The translations under genes were made by a program, and so were the position numbers. The notes under the pieces were generated by a model that worked only from the letters and a program-made list of their open reading frames with translations, did not search any database and was not told the origin of the DNA. Positions 5,715-12,625 of a stretch of DNA of 12,625 nucleotides are shown piece after piece. This DNA is from an uncultured Verrucomicrobiales bacterium (GTDB lineage Bacteria > Verrucomicrobiota > Verrucomicrobiia > Verrucomicrobiales > Akkermansiaceae): assembly GCA_937916135.1 (NCBI GenBank), contig CALFTQ010000133.1:1-12625 (forward strand), given 5' to 3'. Position 1 is the stretch's first letter, and each line of letters starts with the position of its first letter.

Positions 5715-7007
5715 TCAGCGTTTGCGCATGCCGGCAGGCAGGATGCGCAGCTGGTCGCGGTATTTGGCCACGGTGCGGCGGGCAATGTTGATTCCCTCTG
5801 CCGCCAGAAGTTGCTCCAGCTTTGCATCGGAAAGCGGTTTGCGCGGGTCTTCGTTCTCAATTAATTCACGGAGCCGGGCCTGCACGGCTTCCGGGGAAAC
5901 GGCGTCGCCCAGGTCCGCGGTGAAGAAGTGCCGCAGTTCAAAAATGCCACGGTCGCATTTCAGGAATTTGCCGTTTACCGCGCGGGAAATAGTGGAAACA
6001 TGCAGCCCGGTGGCGTCAGCTACCTGAGCCATGCGCAGGGGAACCAGGCTGGCCGGCCCTTGCAGGAAAAATGCCCGCTGTTGCTGCACGATTTCCTGCG
6101 CCACTTTCAGAATCGTCTCTTGCCGCTGCGCGATGGCCTTGATGAGTTCGCGGCCCTCACTGAAACAGCGTGAAAGGTAGCGGCGCACTTCCGGTTTATC
6201 GGCCTGTTCGGCCATCATTTCGCGGTACTCGGCAGAGAGTGTGAGTCTCGGCACGTTCGCGTTGGTCAGGCATACCTCCAGTTCGTTCCCCTTGCGGATT
6301 ACCTGCACGTCCGGCTCTATCACGCTGTTATCCTCGCGGGCAAAAGCGGCGCCGGGGTTGGGATTCAGCTGGGAGATGCGCCGGGCTGCCCCGGCCACGG
6401 ATGCTTCGCTTTCGCCCAGCTCGCGGGCGGCGTCTGCATAGCGGTGCTGCACCAGCTGTGGCCAGAAATCCTGCATCAGCCGCATGGCCAGCGAGTCTTC
6501 CTCACCCTCGCGGCGGAGTTGCAGCATCAGGCTCTCCCGCAAATCATTGGCACCCACCCCGGCGGGGTCGAGATCCTGCACCGCCAGGAGCGCCTGGTTC
6601 AGCAGATTGGCGTTCCAGCCGTTCAGGCGGGCGATATCGGCGGGCGCCTCGCTGAAATAACCCCGGGTATCCAGATACTGCACCAGTTGCAGTGCGGCCT
6701 GTTCCACCTTGGCGGGCAAGGCGCTGCGGCGAATCTGCTCCTCCAGATGGGCGGCAAGACTGGGGGCCTCCGTCAGTGAATCCAGCAGGAAATCATGCCG
6801 CCGGGTGGCTGCGCCATCGGTCTCCATCTGCTCTCGTTCCTCATCGTCCGGCGGCAGTTCCTCCAGTGCCGGGTTGGCCGCCATAGCCTGGGTGGTGAGT
6901 GTGCGCAGCTCCATGTTGGTGGCCTGCAGGGCGCGCATGAACTGCTGCATGGCGGCGGTGGCCACCATGCTCTGTTTCATGCCTTGCTGCATCCCTGCGT
7001 TGCTCAT
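5715..7007 (-). CDS. rpoN: RNA polymerase sigma-54 factor RpoN
   Basis: This 430-residue alternative sigma factor recognises -24/-12 promoters and needs AAA+ enhancer-binding activators. Domains can be read in order. The Gln/Met-rich region I with 'QFMRALQATNMELRTLTTQAM' covers about 22-42, and a short acidic region II ('PPDDEEREQMETD') covers 52-64. The core-binding domain includes 'LDPAGVGANDLRESLMLQL' (146-164), and the helix-turn-helix 'MAQVADATGLHVSTISRAVNG' spans 326-346. The RpoN box ARRTVAKYRD (409-418) is perfect and lies near the C-terminus as expected. The protein is about 45 residues shorter than the Escherichia coli form, mostly from region II. No activator gene or obvious -24/-12 promoter is in the window, so its targets are elsewhere. 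The start at 7007 fits a promoter 9 nt upstream. The gene converges on ccsA and diverges from menC. Confidence 0.96.
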   Translation of the reverse strand: MSNAGMQQGMKQSMVATAAMQQFMRALQATNMELRTLTTQAMAANPALEELPPDDEEREQMETDGAATRRHDFLLDSLTEAPSLAAHLEEQIRRSALPAKVEQAALQLVQYLDTRGYFSEAPADIARLNGWNANLLNQALLAVQDLDPAGVGANDLRESLMLQLRREGEEDSLAMRLMQDFWPQLVQHRYADAARELGESEASVAGAARRISQLNPNPGAAFAREDNSVIEPDVQVIRKGNELEVCLTNANVPRLTLSAEYREMMAEQADKPEVRRYLSRCFSEGRELIKAIAQRQETILKVAQEIVQQQRAFFLQGPASLVPLRMAQVADATGLHVSTISRAVNGKFLKCDRGIFELRHFFTADLGDAVSPEAVQARLRELIENEDPRKPLSDAKLEQLLAAEGINIARRTVAKYRDQLRILPAGMRKR

Positions 7008-7016
7008 GCTGCTGCG

Positions 7017-7045
7017 GTTGTAGCAGATTGCCGCATCGCTTTCAA
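7017..7045 (-). promoter_or_regulatory. Putative rpoN promoter, near-leaderless
   Basis: On the minus strand, TTGAAA (7045-7040), a 17-bp spacer, and TACAAC (7022-7017) are followed by 9 nt and the ATG at 7007. The -10 box is only a 4/6 match, so this is weaker than the other promoters, but the spacing to the ATG repeats the same pattern and no ribosome-binding site is visible. Confidence 0.42.
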
Positions 7046-7174
7046 GCGCAAAGCGCGTGTGCGCAGAATACGACAGCTTGTAATTGTTTGAAAAAAATCA
7101 GGTCAGGGAGCAGCGCCATTTTTATTTCCCACGCTTGCCGTGAGGAAAATAATGCATGCAAACGCAGAATGGGC

Positions 7175-7202
7175 GTGACAATTGCCCGCAAAGTGCTTAA
7201 AT
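7175..7202 (+). promoter_or_regulatory. Putative menC promoter, leaderless arrangement
   Basis: GTGACA (7175-7180), 16 bp, then TTAAAT (7197-7202), followed by 7 nt (AGGGGGC) and ATG 7210. The predicted start site coincides with the ATG. The G-run before the ATG is too close to serve as a normal Shine-Dalgarno, although it cannot be excluded if transcription starts further upstream. Confidence 0.5.
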
Positions 7203-7209
7203 AGGGGGC

Positions 7210-8154
7210 ATGCACTACACTCCGTACACACTTTTTCCCGTGGGTGCCATGAGCGCCCGTGCAGCAGCCCAGCCTCGTGAAGGCGTGCTGCTGCGTGGTG
7301 ACAATGGTGGCTATGCCTGTCTGCAGGCATGGCCTGAGCTGGGCGACTCCCCGCTGGAGTATGAGCTGGATGCTCTGCGTGAAGGAAACCCGATGCGCCT
7401 GGGAGCCCGGGCTCTGAGATGCATGGAACTGGACGGAGAAGCCCGCGCCAAAGGAGTGAGCCTGTTCGAGGGGCTCAGCGTGCCCCGCAGCTATGCCACC
7501 CTTACGGTGAGCGCTACGCCTTCCCAGGTTTATAATCTGCACCAGCGCGGTTTCCGTGTGGGCAAAATCAAGGTTATCCCCAAGCTGGCCGCTACCGTGG
7601 AGCGCCTCGTGAACCTGGCTGCCATGGTGCCGGACTGGAAGTGGCGCGTGGATTTCAACTGCACGCTGAGTCAGGAGGAAGCCTTGCAGTTCTGGGATAT
7701 GCTTCCTGAGGCAATGCGCCAGCGCATTGATTTTGTGGAAGACCCCTGCTATTATGATGTGGACGTGTGGCAGAGCCTTCAGGATGCCGGCATGCCGCTG
7801 GCATATGATATGCCGGTGCAGAATGAGAGTATTATCCCCGCCCGTACCTCCAAGCCCATGATGCGCATCGTGAAACCTGCCCGCCACCAGAGCACCACTG
7901 GTCTGCCTGTGTTTACCACTTACATGGATCATCCGCTGGGCCAGTGCTGGGCTGCCTACAATGCTGCTAAGTTCTACACCGGCAAGCCTGCGGACGAAGT
8001 GCCCCTTTGCGGGCTGGTGACCCACCATGTCTACCGCCCCAACGCTTTCTCTGAAGCCCTGGGTATGGATATTACCCCTGAGTTCCCCGTGCCGAAGGGT
8101 TCCGGCCTTGGATTCGATGAGCTCCTGGCTTCTCTCCCCTGGAAGAAGCTTTGA
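7210..8154 (+). CDS. menC: o-Succinylbenzoate synthase MenC (enolase superfamily)
   Basis: This 314-residue protein is predicted to dehydrate SHCHC to o-succinylbenzoate in menaquinone biosynthesis. The enolase-superfamily catalytic set is present in order: K119-x-K121 ('VGKIKV'), metal ligands D148 ('WRVDFN'), E177 ('DFVEDPC') and D200 ('PLAYD'), and the second catalytic Lys K222 ('RIVKPA'). The N-terminal capping domain is short, as in MenC. The length and 'RVDFN' are typical of MenC, but muconate cycloisomerase or N-acylamino acid racemase activity cannot be excluded from motifs alone, and no other men gene is in the window. It is a single gene diverging from rpoN and converging on nrdB. 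Codon use matches the neighbours. The start choice fits the leaderless promoter and the whole N-terminal strand 'MHYTPYTLFP'. Confidence 0.82.
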   Translation: MHYTPYTLFPVGAMSARAAAQPREGVLLRGDNGGYACLQAWPELGDSPLEYELDALREGNPMRLGARALRCMELDGEARAKGVSLFEGLSVPRSYATLTVSATPSQVYNLHQRGFRVGKIKVIPKLAATVERLVNLAAMVPDWKWRVDFNCTLSQEEALQFWDMLPEAMRQRIDFVEDPCYYDVDVWQSLQDAGMPLAYDMPVQNESIIPARTSKPMMRIVKPARHQSTTGLPVFTTYMDHPLGQCWAAYNAAKFYTGKPADEVPLCGLVTHHVYRPNAFSEALGMDITPEFPVPKGSGLGFDELLASLPWKKL

Positions 8155-8177
8155 TTTCCTTTTTTTTGTTCTGAATG

Positions 8178-8214
8178 ACAATTCCCCCGCAGGCACCGCC
8201 TGCGGGGGAATTGT
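8178..8214. terminator. Long perfect hairpin between convergent menC and nrdB
   Basis: CAATTCCCCCGCAGGC (8179-8194), loop ACC, and GCCTGCGGGGGAATTG (8198-8213) form a perfect 16-bp stem, 17 bp with the flanking A-T pair. It lies 24 nt after the menC stop and 27 nt after the nrdB stop, so it probably serves both transcripts. The only T-run (TTTTTTTT near 8160-8167) lies before the hairpin on the plus strand, so it is not a textbook intrinsic terminator in either direction. Confidence 0.65.
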
Positions 8215-8240
8215 TGATTAGCTCGGGCCGTGGGGGCGTT

Positions 8241-9284
8241 TTATAAATCATCCACCAGTGATGTGCTCTTGGCATAGGCGGTGGAGCGGGCCTCGAAGAA
8301 GTCGGTCTTGATGAGGTTGGCATTGCTGAACTGGCTGACCCAGGTGCAGGCGGGGGGGTCGGTTTCATAGCCTTCGTAGACGGGGGCGAAGCCGAGGTCC
8401 AGGCAGCGGCGGTTGGCCAGGTAGCGTATGTAGTCGCGCACCATACCGGTGGTGAGCCCGGGGATGTCATCGCCGATGACGTAGCAGCCCCAGGCAATTT
8501 CCTGCTCGGCGCCTTCGCGAATCATGGCGCGGTACTCGTCCACCTTTTCCGGGGTGAAGAGCCGGGGTTCCTCGCGCTGGAGCTCGCGGATGATGTTGCG
8601 GAAGAGCCAGAGGTGGGTGCTTTCATCGCGGTTGATGTAGCGGATTTCCTGGGCGCTGCCGGGCATTTTCTGGTTGCGTCCCAGGTTGTAGAAGAACATG
8701 AAGCCGCTGTAGAAATACACGCCCTCCAGAATGAAGTTGGCCACCAGGGTGCGGGCGAAGTTTTCTGGCGTGCGGTTCTGCTGGAACTCGTTGTACAGGT
8801 TGCCGATGAAGGTGTTGCGGCGCAGCAGGTGCTCATCGTTCCGCCACTGGTAGAGCACCTCCTGCCTCTGCTGGGGCTCGCAGATGGTATCGAGCATGTA
8901 GCTGTAGCTCTGGCTGTGCACCGCCTCCTGGAAGGCCTGGATGCAGAGGCAGAGGTTCACCTCGTTGGCGGTGATGTATTCGCCCACGGAGGGGAGGTTG
9001 GCGGTCTGGATGCTGTCCAGGAAGACGAGGAAGGAGAGGATTTTATCGAAGGCGCGGCGCTCGGCGGGGCTCAGGCGCGGATAGTCCTTCACATCGGCCG
9101 CGAGGTTGATTTCCTCCGGAATCCAGAAATTATTCATCGCCTGGCGGTACCACCCGCTCACCCAGGCGTATTTCATGTTGTTGAAATCGTTGAGGTTGGT
9201 GGTGTTGCCGTTGATGATGCGGCGGGCGGCGGTGTCGGAGTCGCCCTGCGGGTTAAAGAGTGGTCTGCGGTTCAGCTGGCACAT
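8241..9284 (-). CDS. nrdB: Ribonucleotide reductase class I, beta subunit NrdB
   Basis: This 347-residue ferritin-like subunit houses the dimetal centre and tyrosyl radical that drive ribonucleotide reduction by NrdA. All ligand positions are present: D90 ('VFLDSIQ'), E120 and H123 ('QEAVHSQSY'), E187 ('FILEGVYFY'), and E221 and H224 ('RDESTHL'). The radical tyrosine is Y127, at the canonical spacing four residues after H123, so a standard tyrosyl-radical enzyme is expected rather than a class Ic Phe variant. A Tyr near the C-terminus (Y337) could serve the radical path to NrdA, and the C-terminal 'STSLVDDL' would be the subunit-docking tail. The start at 9284 lies 13 bp inside the nrdA end, so translation is coupled. 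No separate promoter was seen. The stop is followed by the hairpin at 8178-8214. Confidence 0.95.
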   Translation of the reverse strand: MCQLNRRPLFNPQGDSDTAARRIINGNTTNLNDFNNMKYAWVSGWYRQAMNNFWIPEEINLAADVKDYPRLSPAERRAFDKILSFLVFLDSIQTANLPSVGEYITANEVNLCLCIQAFQEAVHSQSYSYMLDTICEPQQRQEVLYQWRNDEHLLRRNTFIGNLYNEFQQNRTPENFARTLVANFILEGVYFYSGFMFFYNLGRNQKMPGSAQEIRYINRDESTHLWLFRNIIRELQREEPRLFTPEKVDEYRAMIREGAEQEIAWGCYVIGDDIPGLTTGMVRDYIRYLANRRCLDLGFAPVYEGYETDPPACTWVSQFSNANLIKTDFFEARSTAYAKSTSLVDDL

Positions 9285-11797
9285 AATTCACATTCTTCTA
9301 CTTCTAAGCTTTTGGATCGGATGTAATAGATGGTCTTCACCCCGCACTCCCAGGCGAGGATATAGAGGTTGAGTATCTGGCGGAGGGTGTATTCATGGGT
9401 AATGTAGAGGTTCATGCTCTGCGCCTGGTCGATGTGGCGCTGGCGCACCCCGGCCGCCTGCACGGACCACGTCTGGTCGATGTGGTGGGCGCTCTTGTAG
9501 AGCCAGAGGGTGCGGAGGGTGAGGTCCGGCGCCACACGGGGCATGAGTCCGCTCTTCTTTTCCTCCAGGAAGAAGAGTTTCATGACCGGGTCTACCCCGG
9601 CGGTGGTGCCGGCGATGATGCTGGTGCTGCTGGTGGGCGCCACGGCGAGCAGCCAGGCATTGCGCAGGCCGTGGGTGGCCACACGCTGGCGCAGTTCCTG
9701 CCAGTGGGGGGCGGTGTAGCCCCGGCGGTCGAAATAGGCACCGCTTTGCCATTCACTGCCCTCGAAGGCGGCGTAGGCTCCCTTTTCGCGGGCGGTATCG
9801 CAGCTGGCGGAGATGGCGGCGTGGTTAATCTGCTCGAAGAGCTTGTCGGCAAAGTCCAGATGTTCCTGCGTTTCCCAGTGCAGCCCCTGCCTGGCGAGCA
9901 TGTGGTGGTAGCCGCTCACGCCCAGCCCGATGGGACGGTTGGCGCGGTTCGTGATTTCTGCATAGGGCAGGGGGTAGAAGTTCAGGTCAATCACGTTGTC
10001 CAGCGCGCGCACGGCGCTGCGGGTGATTTCTGCCACCTCCTGCGGGTTGTTCACATCGATGCGGCCCAGCGAGAGACTGGCCAGGTTGCAGACCACGAAG
10101 TCGCCGGGTTTCGTGGTGGTGACCACCACCGTTTCGCCATTCACATCCTTCACCTCCTGGCTGAGGGATTCGATGGCGCTCATATTCTGCGCGATTTCGG
10201 TGCAGAGGTTGCTGCAGTAGATGATGCCGCGGTGCTTGTTCGGGTTGGCGCGGTTCACGAGGTCGCGGTTGAAGGCGAAGGGGGTGCCGGTTTCCACGGC
10301 GCTCTTCAGGATGAGGCGGATGATATCCTTGATGGGCACCACGCGCTTGTGGATGCGGGAGTCGGCCACGCAGCTGTGGTAGCGCTCCTCCCATTCCTCG
10401 CCGTAGCTGTCCTCCAGGGCATAGCCTTTCACGGTGCGGATTTCGTGCGGGCACATCAGGTACCAGTCGCCGCCGATGTTGTCTCGCGCCTGCTGCCAGA
10501 AATAGTCCGGGTAGCACACGGCGGGGAACACATCGTGCGCTTTCAGGCGGTCATCGCCATTGTTGGTGCGCAGCGCCAGGAACTCCGGCAGATCGCGGTG
10601 CCAGGCATCCAGATACACCGCCACGGCTCCCTGTCGTACCCCCAGCTGGTCCACCGCCACGGCGGTGTCGTTGGCCAGGCGAATCCAGCGGATGACCCCG
10701 CCTGCCGCGCCGGGAAATCCGCGGATGGCGCTGCCGCTGGCGCGTACCTTGCCGAAGTAGAGCCCCATGCCGCCGCCATACTTGCTCACCTGGGCAAAGT
10801 TATCGATGCTGCGGTAGATGCCGTCCAGACTGTCCGGCACGGTATCGATGAAGCAGGAGGAGAGCTGGTGGAAGGGCTTGCGGGCATTGGCCAGGGTGGG
10901 CGTGGCCATGGTCACTTTCAGCGTGCTGAGCATGTCGTAGAAGCGCTGCACCCACTGCAGGCGGTCGCGCTGCTCCTGCATGGCCAGGTGCAGCGCAATG
11001 CCCAGGAACATTTCCTGCGGACTCTCCAGCACCGCCCCGGCATGCGTGCGGATGAGGTAGCGCCCGTGCAGCAGCTCCAGCCCGGAGTAGTTGAAGAGAT
11101 GGTCTCGCTCCGGGTGCAGGTAGCTCTCGCATTCCTCGATTTCGGCCTTGCTGTAGTACGCCAGGATGTAGGAGCCGTACACGCCTTCCTTGGTCAGGTG
11201 CGTGAGCTTATCGTGCAGACTGGCGATGCCGGCTTCTGCCTCGTGGCGGATGAGCTGGGCACGGAAGCGCAGCAGCCAGAATCGCGCGGCTATCATCTCC
11301 CAGTTGGGGGCATCGCGGGTGGTGAGCTCTGCTGCGGCCTTGATGAGGCTGGAGAGGGCTGCTTCGTGGCTCTGCCCGGGCTTGCTGAAGCTGCGGAAAC
11401 GGGCTGTGAGCTGGGGCAGGGCATATTCCTCGTCCGGATAATCGCGCTGTATATCGCGAAGCGCCAGTTCCAGTTCGCTGCGCTGCTCGAAATTCGCCAG
11501 CAGATGCTCGCGCGCAGCACGGGCGCGGCTGCGCTCGTTGCGGTAGAGAATAAAGCTCTTGGCTGCTTCGTAATGCCCCGCGACCATCAGCCCGGCCTCC
11601 ACCAGGTCCTGGATGCTTTCCACCGGCACCAGCTCTTCGCTGCGGGCCAGTAGCTTGTCCTCAATATCGGCCGATAACCGCCTCACTTCCGCACCGGTAT
11701 CATTCATGCCCACGCTTTCAAACGCCAGCTGGATCACTCGCGCTATTTTCTCCCGACGGTATTCCTCCGCGGCTCCGTTTCTTTTTCTTATCTTCAT
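9272..11797 (-). CDS. nrdA: Ribonucleotide reductase class I, alpha subunit NrdA
   Basis: This 841-residue catalytic subunit makes deoxyribonucleotides from ribonucleoside diphosphates. An N-terminal ATP-cone (about 1-92, 'IRKRNGAAEEYRREKIARVI') is present, so dATP feedback on overall activity is expected. The ten-stranded barrel follows. Active-site residues are C315 ('QLSSCFID') and C570 ('FVVCNLASL') as the reducing pair, the thiyl Cys C532 with N530 and E534 ('SNLCTEI'), and the 'PTSSTSIIAGT' phosphate loop (721-731). Radical-path tyrosines Y824-Y825 lie near the end, followed by the C-terminal shuttle pair C836-E-L-C839, spaced CxxC rather than the CxxxxC of the E. coli enzyme. The start at 11797 follows a GGAG only 2 nt from the ATG, so ribosome-binding is weak. 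It is the first gene of nrdAB, with its own promoter in the spacer shared with gap. Confidence 0.97.
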   Translation of the reverse strand: MKIRKRNGAAEEYRREKIARVIQLAFESVGMNDTGAEVRRLSADIEDKLLARSEELVPVESIQDLVEAGLMVAGHYEAAKSFILYRNERSRARAAREHLLANFEQRSELELALRDIQRDYPDEEYALPQLTARFRSFSKPGQSHEAALSSLIKAAAELTTRDAPNWEMIAARFWLLRFRAQLIRHEAEAGIASLHDKLTHLTKEGVYGSYILAYYSKAEIEECESYLHPERDHLFNYSGLELLHGRYLIRTHAGAVLESPQEMFLGIALHLAMQEQRDRLQWVQRFYDMLSTLKVTMATPTLANARKPFHQLSSCFIDTVPDSLDGIYRSIDNFAQVSKYGGGMGLYFGKVRASGSAIRGFPGAAGGVIRWIRLANDTAVAVDQLGVRQGAVAVYLDAWHRDLPEFLALRTNNGDDRLKAHDVFPAVCYPDYFWQQARDNIGGDWYLMCPHEIRTVKGYALEDSYGEEWEERYHSCVADSRIHKRVVPIKDIIRLILKSAVETGTPFAFNRDLVNRANPNKHRGIIYCSNLCTEIAQNMSAIESLSQEVKDVNGETVVVTTTKPGDFVVCNLASLSLGRIDVNNPQEVAEITRSAVRALDNVIDLNFYPLPYAEITNRANRPIGLGVSGYHHMLARQGLHWETQEHLDFADKLFEQINHAAISASCDTAREKGAYAAFEGSEWQSGAYFDRRGYTAPHWQELRQRVATHGLRNAWLLAVAPTSSTSIIAGTTAGVDPVMKLFFLEEKKSGLMPRVAPDLTLRTLWLYKSAHHIDQTWSVQAAGVRQRHIDQAQSMNLYITHEYTLRQILNLYILAWECGVKTIYYIRSKSLEVEECELCAS

Positions 11798-11827
11798 AGC
11801 TCCACTACATCTTGTATGCGTGTCGAC

Positions 11828-11855
11828 AGTTTACCCTCTTATCTTGAAAAGTCAA
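11828..11855 (-). promoter_or_regulatory. nrdAB promoter with overlapping inverted repeat
   Basis: On the minus strand, TTGACT (11855-11850), a 16-bp spacer, and TAAACT (11833-11828) give a start near 11821 and a leader of about 23 nt. The inverted repeat CTTGA-N4-TCAAG (11843-11856) covers the -35 box and could be an operator. No match to the NrdR box consensus was found. Confidence 0.55.
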
Positions 11856-12123
11856 GCAAAATGGTGGGAAATAGTGGAATTATTTTCATTTAAAAACCAC
11901 GTCGCTTGTAAGTGAGACTGTTACGGCTTATAACCTTCTGCTTGAAATAAGCGCTGCTTGGTTTGCATGGCTATGTTGCCGGAAGTAACAGGAAAGAAGG
12001 TGCCGTGGAAACCCCGGAAGATACGTTGCGATATGCACCGCTTTGTGTGTTGATGAAGTTTGGAAAACCTGCGGAGAGGTGCGGAAATCAGGGAGTAATT
12101 TAGGCAGGAAAAGGAAATTTGTG

Positions 12124-12152
12124 TTGACTCTGTGGGTGGAAATCTATATACT
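12124..12152 (+). promoter_or_regulatory. Strong gap promoter
   Basis: TTGACT (12124-12129), exactly 17 bp, then TATACT (12147-12152). It is near consensus and fits a highly expressed glycolytic gene. The start is expected near 12159, giving a leader of about 58 nt that begins with the perfect palindrome CCAGGCCTGG (12166-12175) and shows no Shine-Dalgarno before ATG 12217. Confidence 0.75.
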
Positions 12153-12216
12153 TACTCTTGCCTTGCCAGGCCTGGTGGTCGGGCGGGTCTAATCTTAAAA
12201 ACCATTATATACTACT

Positions 12217-12625
12217 ATGGCTAAATACGCTATTAACGGTTTCGGTCGCATTGGTCGCAATGTGCTTCGCGCCATGTCCCAGGCCGAGCTCGAGAAGGTT
12301 GTTGCTATTCACGACCTTACCCCCATCGCTACCACTGCTCACCTGCTTAAGTATGACTCCACGCAGGGCAAGTTCAAGGGTACCATCGAGGTTGATGGTG
12401 ACAACCTGATCGTGAACGGCCACCCCATCAAGATTGTTGGCGGTATGCTGGGTCCGGATCAGCTTCCCTGGGCTGAGCTGGGTGTTGACGTGGTGCTTGA
12501 GTCCACCGGTCTCTTCACTGCTCGCGAGAAGGCTGAGGGCCACATCAAGGCCGGCGCCAAGAAGGTGCTTATCTCCGCTCCCGCCAAGAACCCCGACCTG
12601 ACTTTCTGCATCGGCATCAACGACG
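12217..12625 (+). CDS. gap: Glyceraldehyde-3-phosphate dehydrogenase, N-terminal part
   Basis: The first 136 codons of a type I GAPDH are visible; the gene runs off the right edge. The enzyme oxidises glyceraldehyde 3-phosphate to 1,3-bisphosphoglycerate with NAD in glycolysis, in the cytoplasm. The Rossmann dinucleotide motif 'INGFGRIGRN' (6-15) is at the very N-terminus. D33 in 'IHDLTP' is the Asp that normally binds the adenosine ribose and favours NAD over NADP; the usual Asn before it is His here. 'HLLKYDSTQGKF' (42-53), 'VVLESTGLF' (92-100) and 'KKVLISAPAK' (115-124) are family blocks. The catalytic Cys region (SxxSCTTN) lies beyond the window. Codons are strongly biased (CTT/CTG Leu, GGT/GGC Gly, AAG Lys), as expected for high expression. 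The ATG has no ribosome-binding site, only the AT-rich tract 'TTATATACTACT'. Confidence 0.95.
   Translation, partial: MAKYAINGFGRIGRNVLRAMSQAELEKVVAIHDLTPIATTAHLLKYDSTQGKFKGTIEVDGDNLIVNGHPIKIVGGMLGPDQLPWAELGVDVVLESTGLFTAREKAEGHIKAGAKKVLISAPAKNPDLTFCIGIND

Larger units (their letters stand above)
11798..12216. other. Divergent nrdA/gap intergenic spacer, 419 bp
   Basis: No convincing gene is present. The spacer holds the nrdA promoter at its left end and the gap promoter at its right end. The middle (about 11860-12120) is more AT-rich than the genes, with several CTTGAAA-like and GGAAA runs, but I see no clear operator, riboswitch or terminator. The only short ATG frame (11967-12053, 28 codons, basic) has no ribosome-binding site and is probably chance. 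Confidence 0.6.

Noticed and set aside
7042..8196. A 384-codon minus-strand frame antisense to menC
   Set aside because: It is a shadow of menC codon bias, with no domain and His/Gln-rich composition.
9395..11653. A 752-codon open frame on the plus strand antisense to nrdA
   Set aside because: It is a by-product of GC-biased third positions in nrdA. The translation is Gly/Ala/His/Val-rich low-complexity with no recognisable domain, while the opposite strand is an unmistakable NrdA.
11967..12053. A 28-codon basic ORF in the nrdA/gap spacer
   Set aside because: It has no ribosome-binding site and no nearby promoter, and its length is expected by chance.
12144..12216. A near-repeat of TATATACT(T)ACT at the gap -10 and just before the gap ATG, as a second leaderless promoter
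   Set aside because: The second copy has no -35 at a suitable distance and lies too close to the ATG for a start site upstream of it.
1..12625. CRISPR array, tRNA/rRNA genes, integrase or transposase, and sigma-54 (-24/-12) promoters
   Set aside because: I looked for them by eye and found no spaced direct repeats, no tRNA-like ends, no recombinase motifs and no convincing TGGC-N7-8-TTGC sites.

Overview
The window looks like chromosomal core sequence from a moderately GC-rich Gram-negative bacterium. The best guess is a Verrucomicrobiota member, possibly Akkermansia-like. That guess is inference from three things: a Bacteroidetes/PVC-like YbeY variant, a divergent MenC, and a menaquinone plus System II cytochrome c gene set next to an outer-membrane lipid A enzyme. 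No phage, plasmid, CRISPR, tRNA or rRNA genes were seen.

Layout from left to right. Positions 1-487 hold no convincing protein gene: there is one arm of a palindromic intergenic repeat (1-36), then a good promoter (151-179) that reads into a foldable stretch (about 186-350) which may be a small RNA. A GNAT acetyltransferase lies on the minus strand (488-1048). On the plus strand come an unrecognised 165-aa helical protein, a rho-independent terminator, and the overlapping pair tadA-ybeY (tRNA editing and rRNA maturation). A new promoter then drives a tightly packed trio: an LpxR-type lipid A deacylase, a compact ResB-like protein and a CcsA/ResC haem-handling protein (System II cytochrome c assembly). 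The trio ends at a second, complete copy of the palindromic repeat (5553-5654), which separates it from convergent rpoN (sigma-54, minus strand). rpoN and menC (o-succinylbenzoate synthase, menaquinone pathway) diverge from a 202-bp spacer. menC converges on the class I ribonucleotide reductase operon nrdA-nrdB (minus strand, 13-bp overlap), with a perfect 16-bp-stem hairpin between them. A 419-bp divergent spacer carries the nrdA promoter and a near-consensus promoter for gap, which runs off the right edge.

Functional themes are respiration (MenC for quinone, ResB/CcsA for c-type cytochromes), nucleotide and RNA metabolism (NrdAB, TadA, YbeY), envelope modification (LpxR) and central carbon metabolism (GapA).

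The most interesting signal is regulatory. Four genes (the acetyltransferase, the lpxR-like gene, rpoN and menC) have sigma-70-type promoters whose -10 box ends only 7-10 nt before the ATG, with no Shine-Dalgarno. This predicts leaderless or near-leaderless mRNAs. By contrast, two internal operon genes (ybeY, ccsA) have strong GGAGG ribosome-binding sites. I see no clearly new multigene system; the leaderless promoters, the possible RNA at 186-350 and the repeat family are the best leads.
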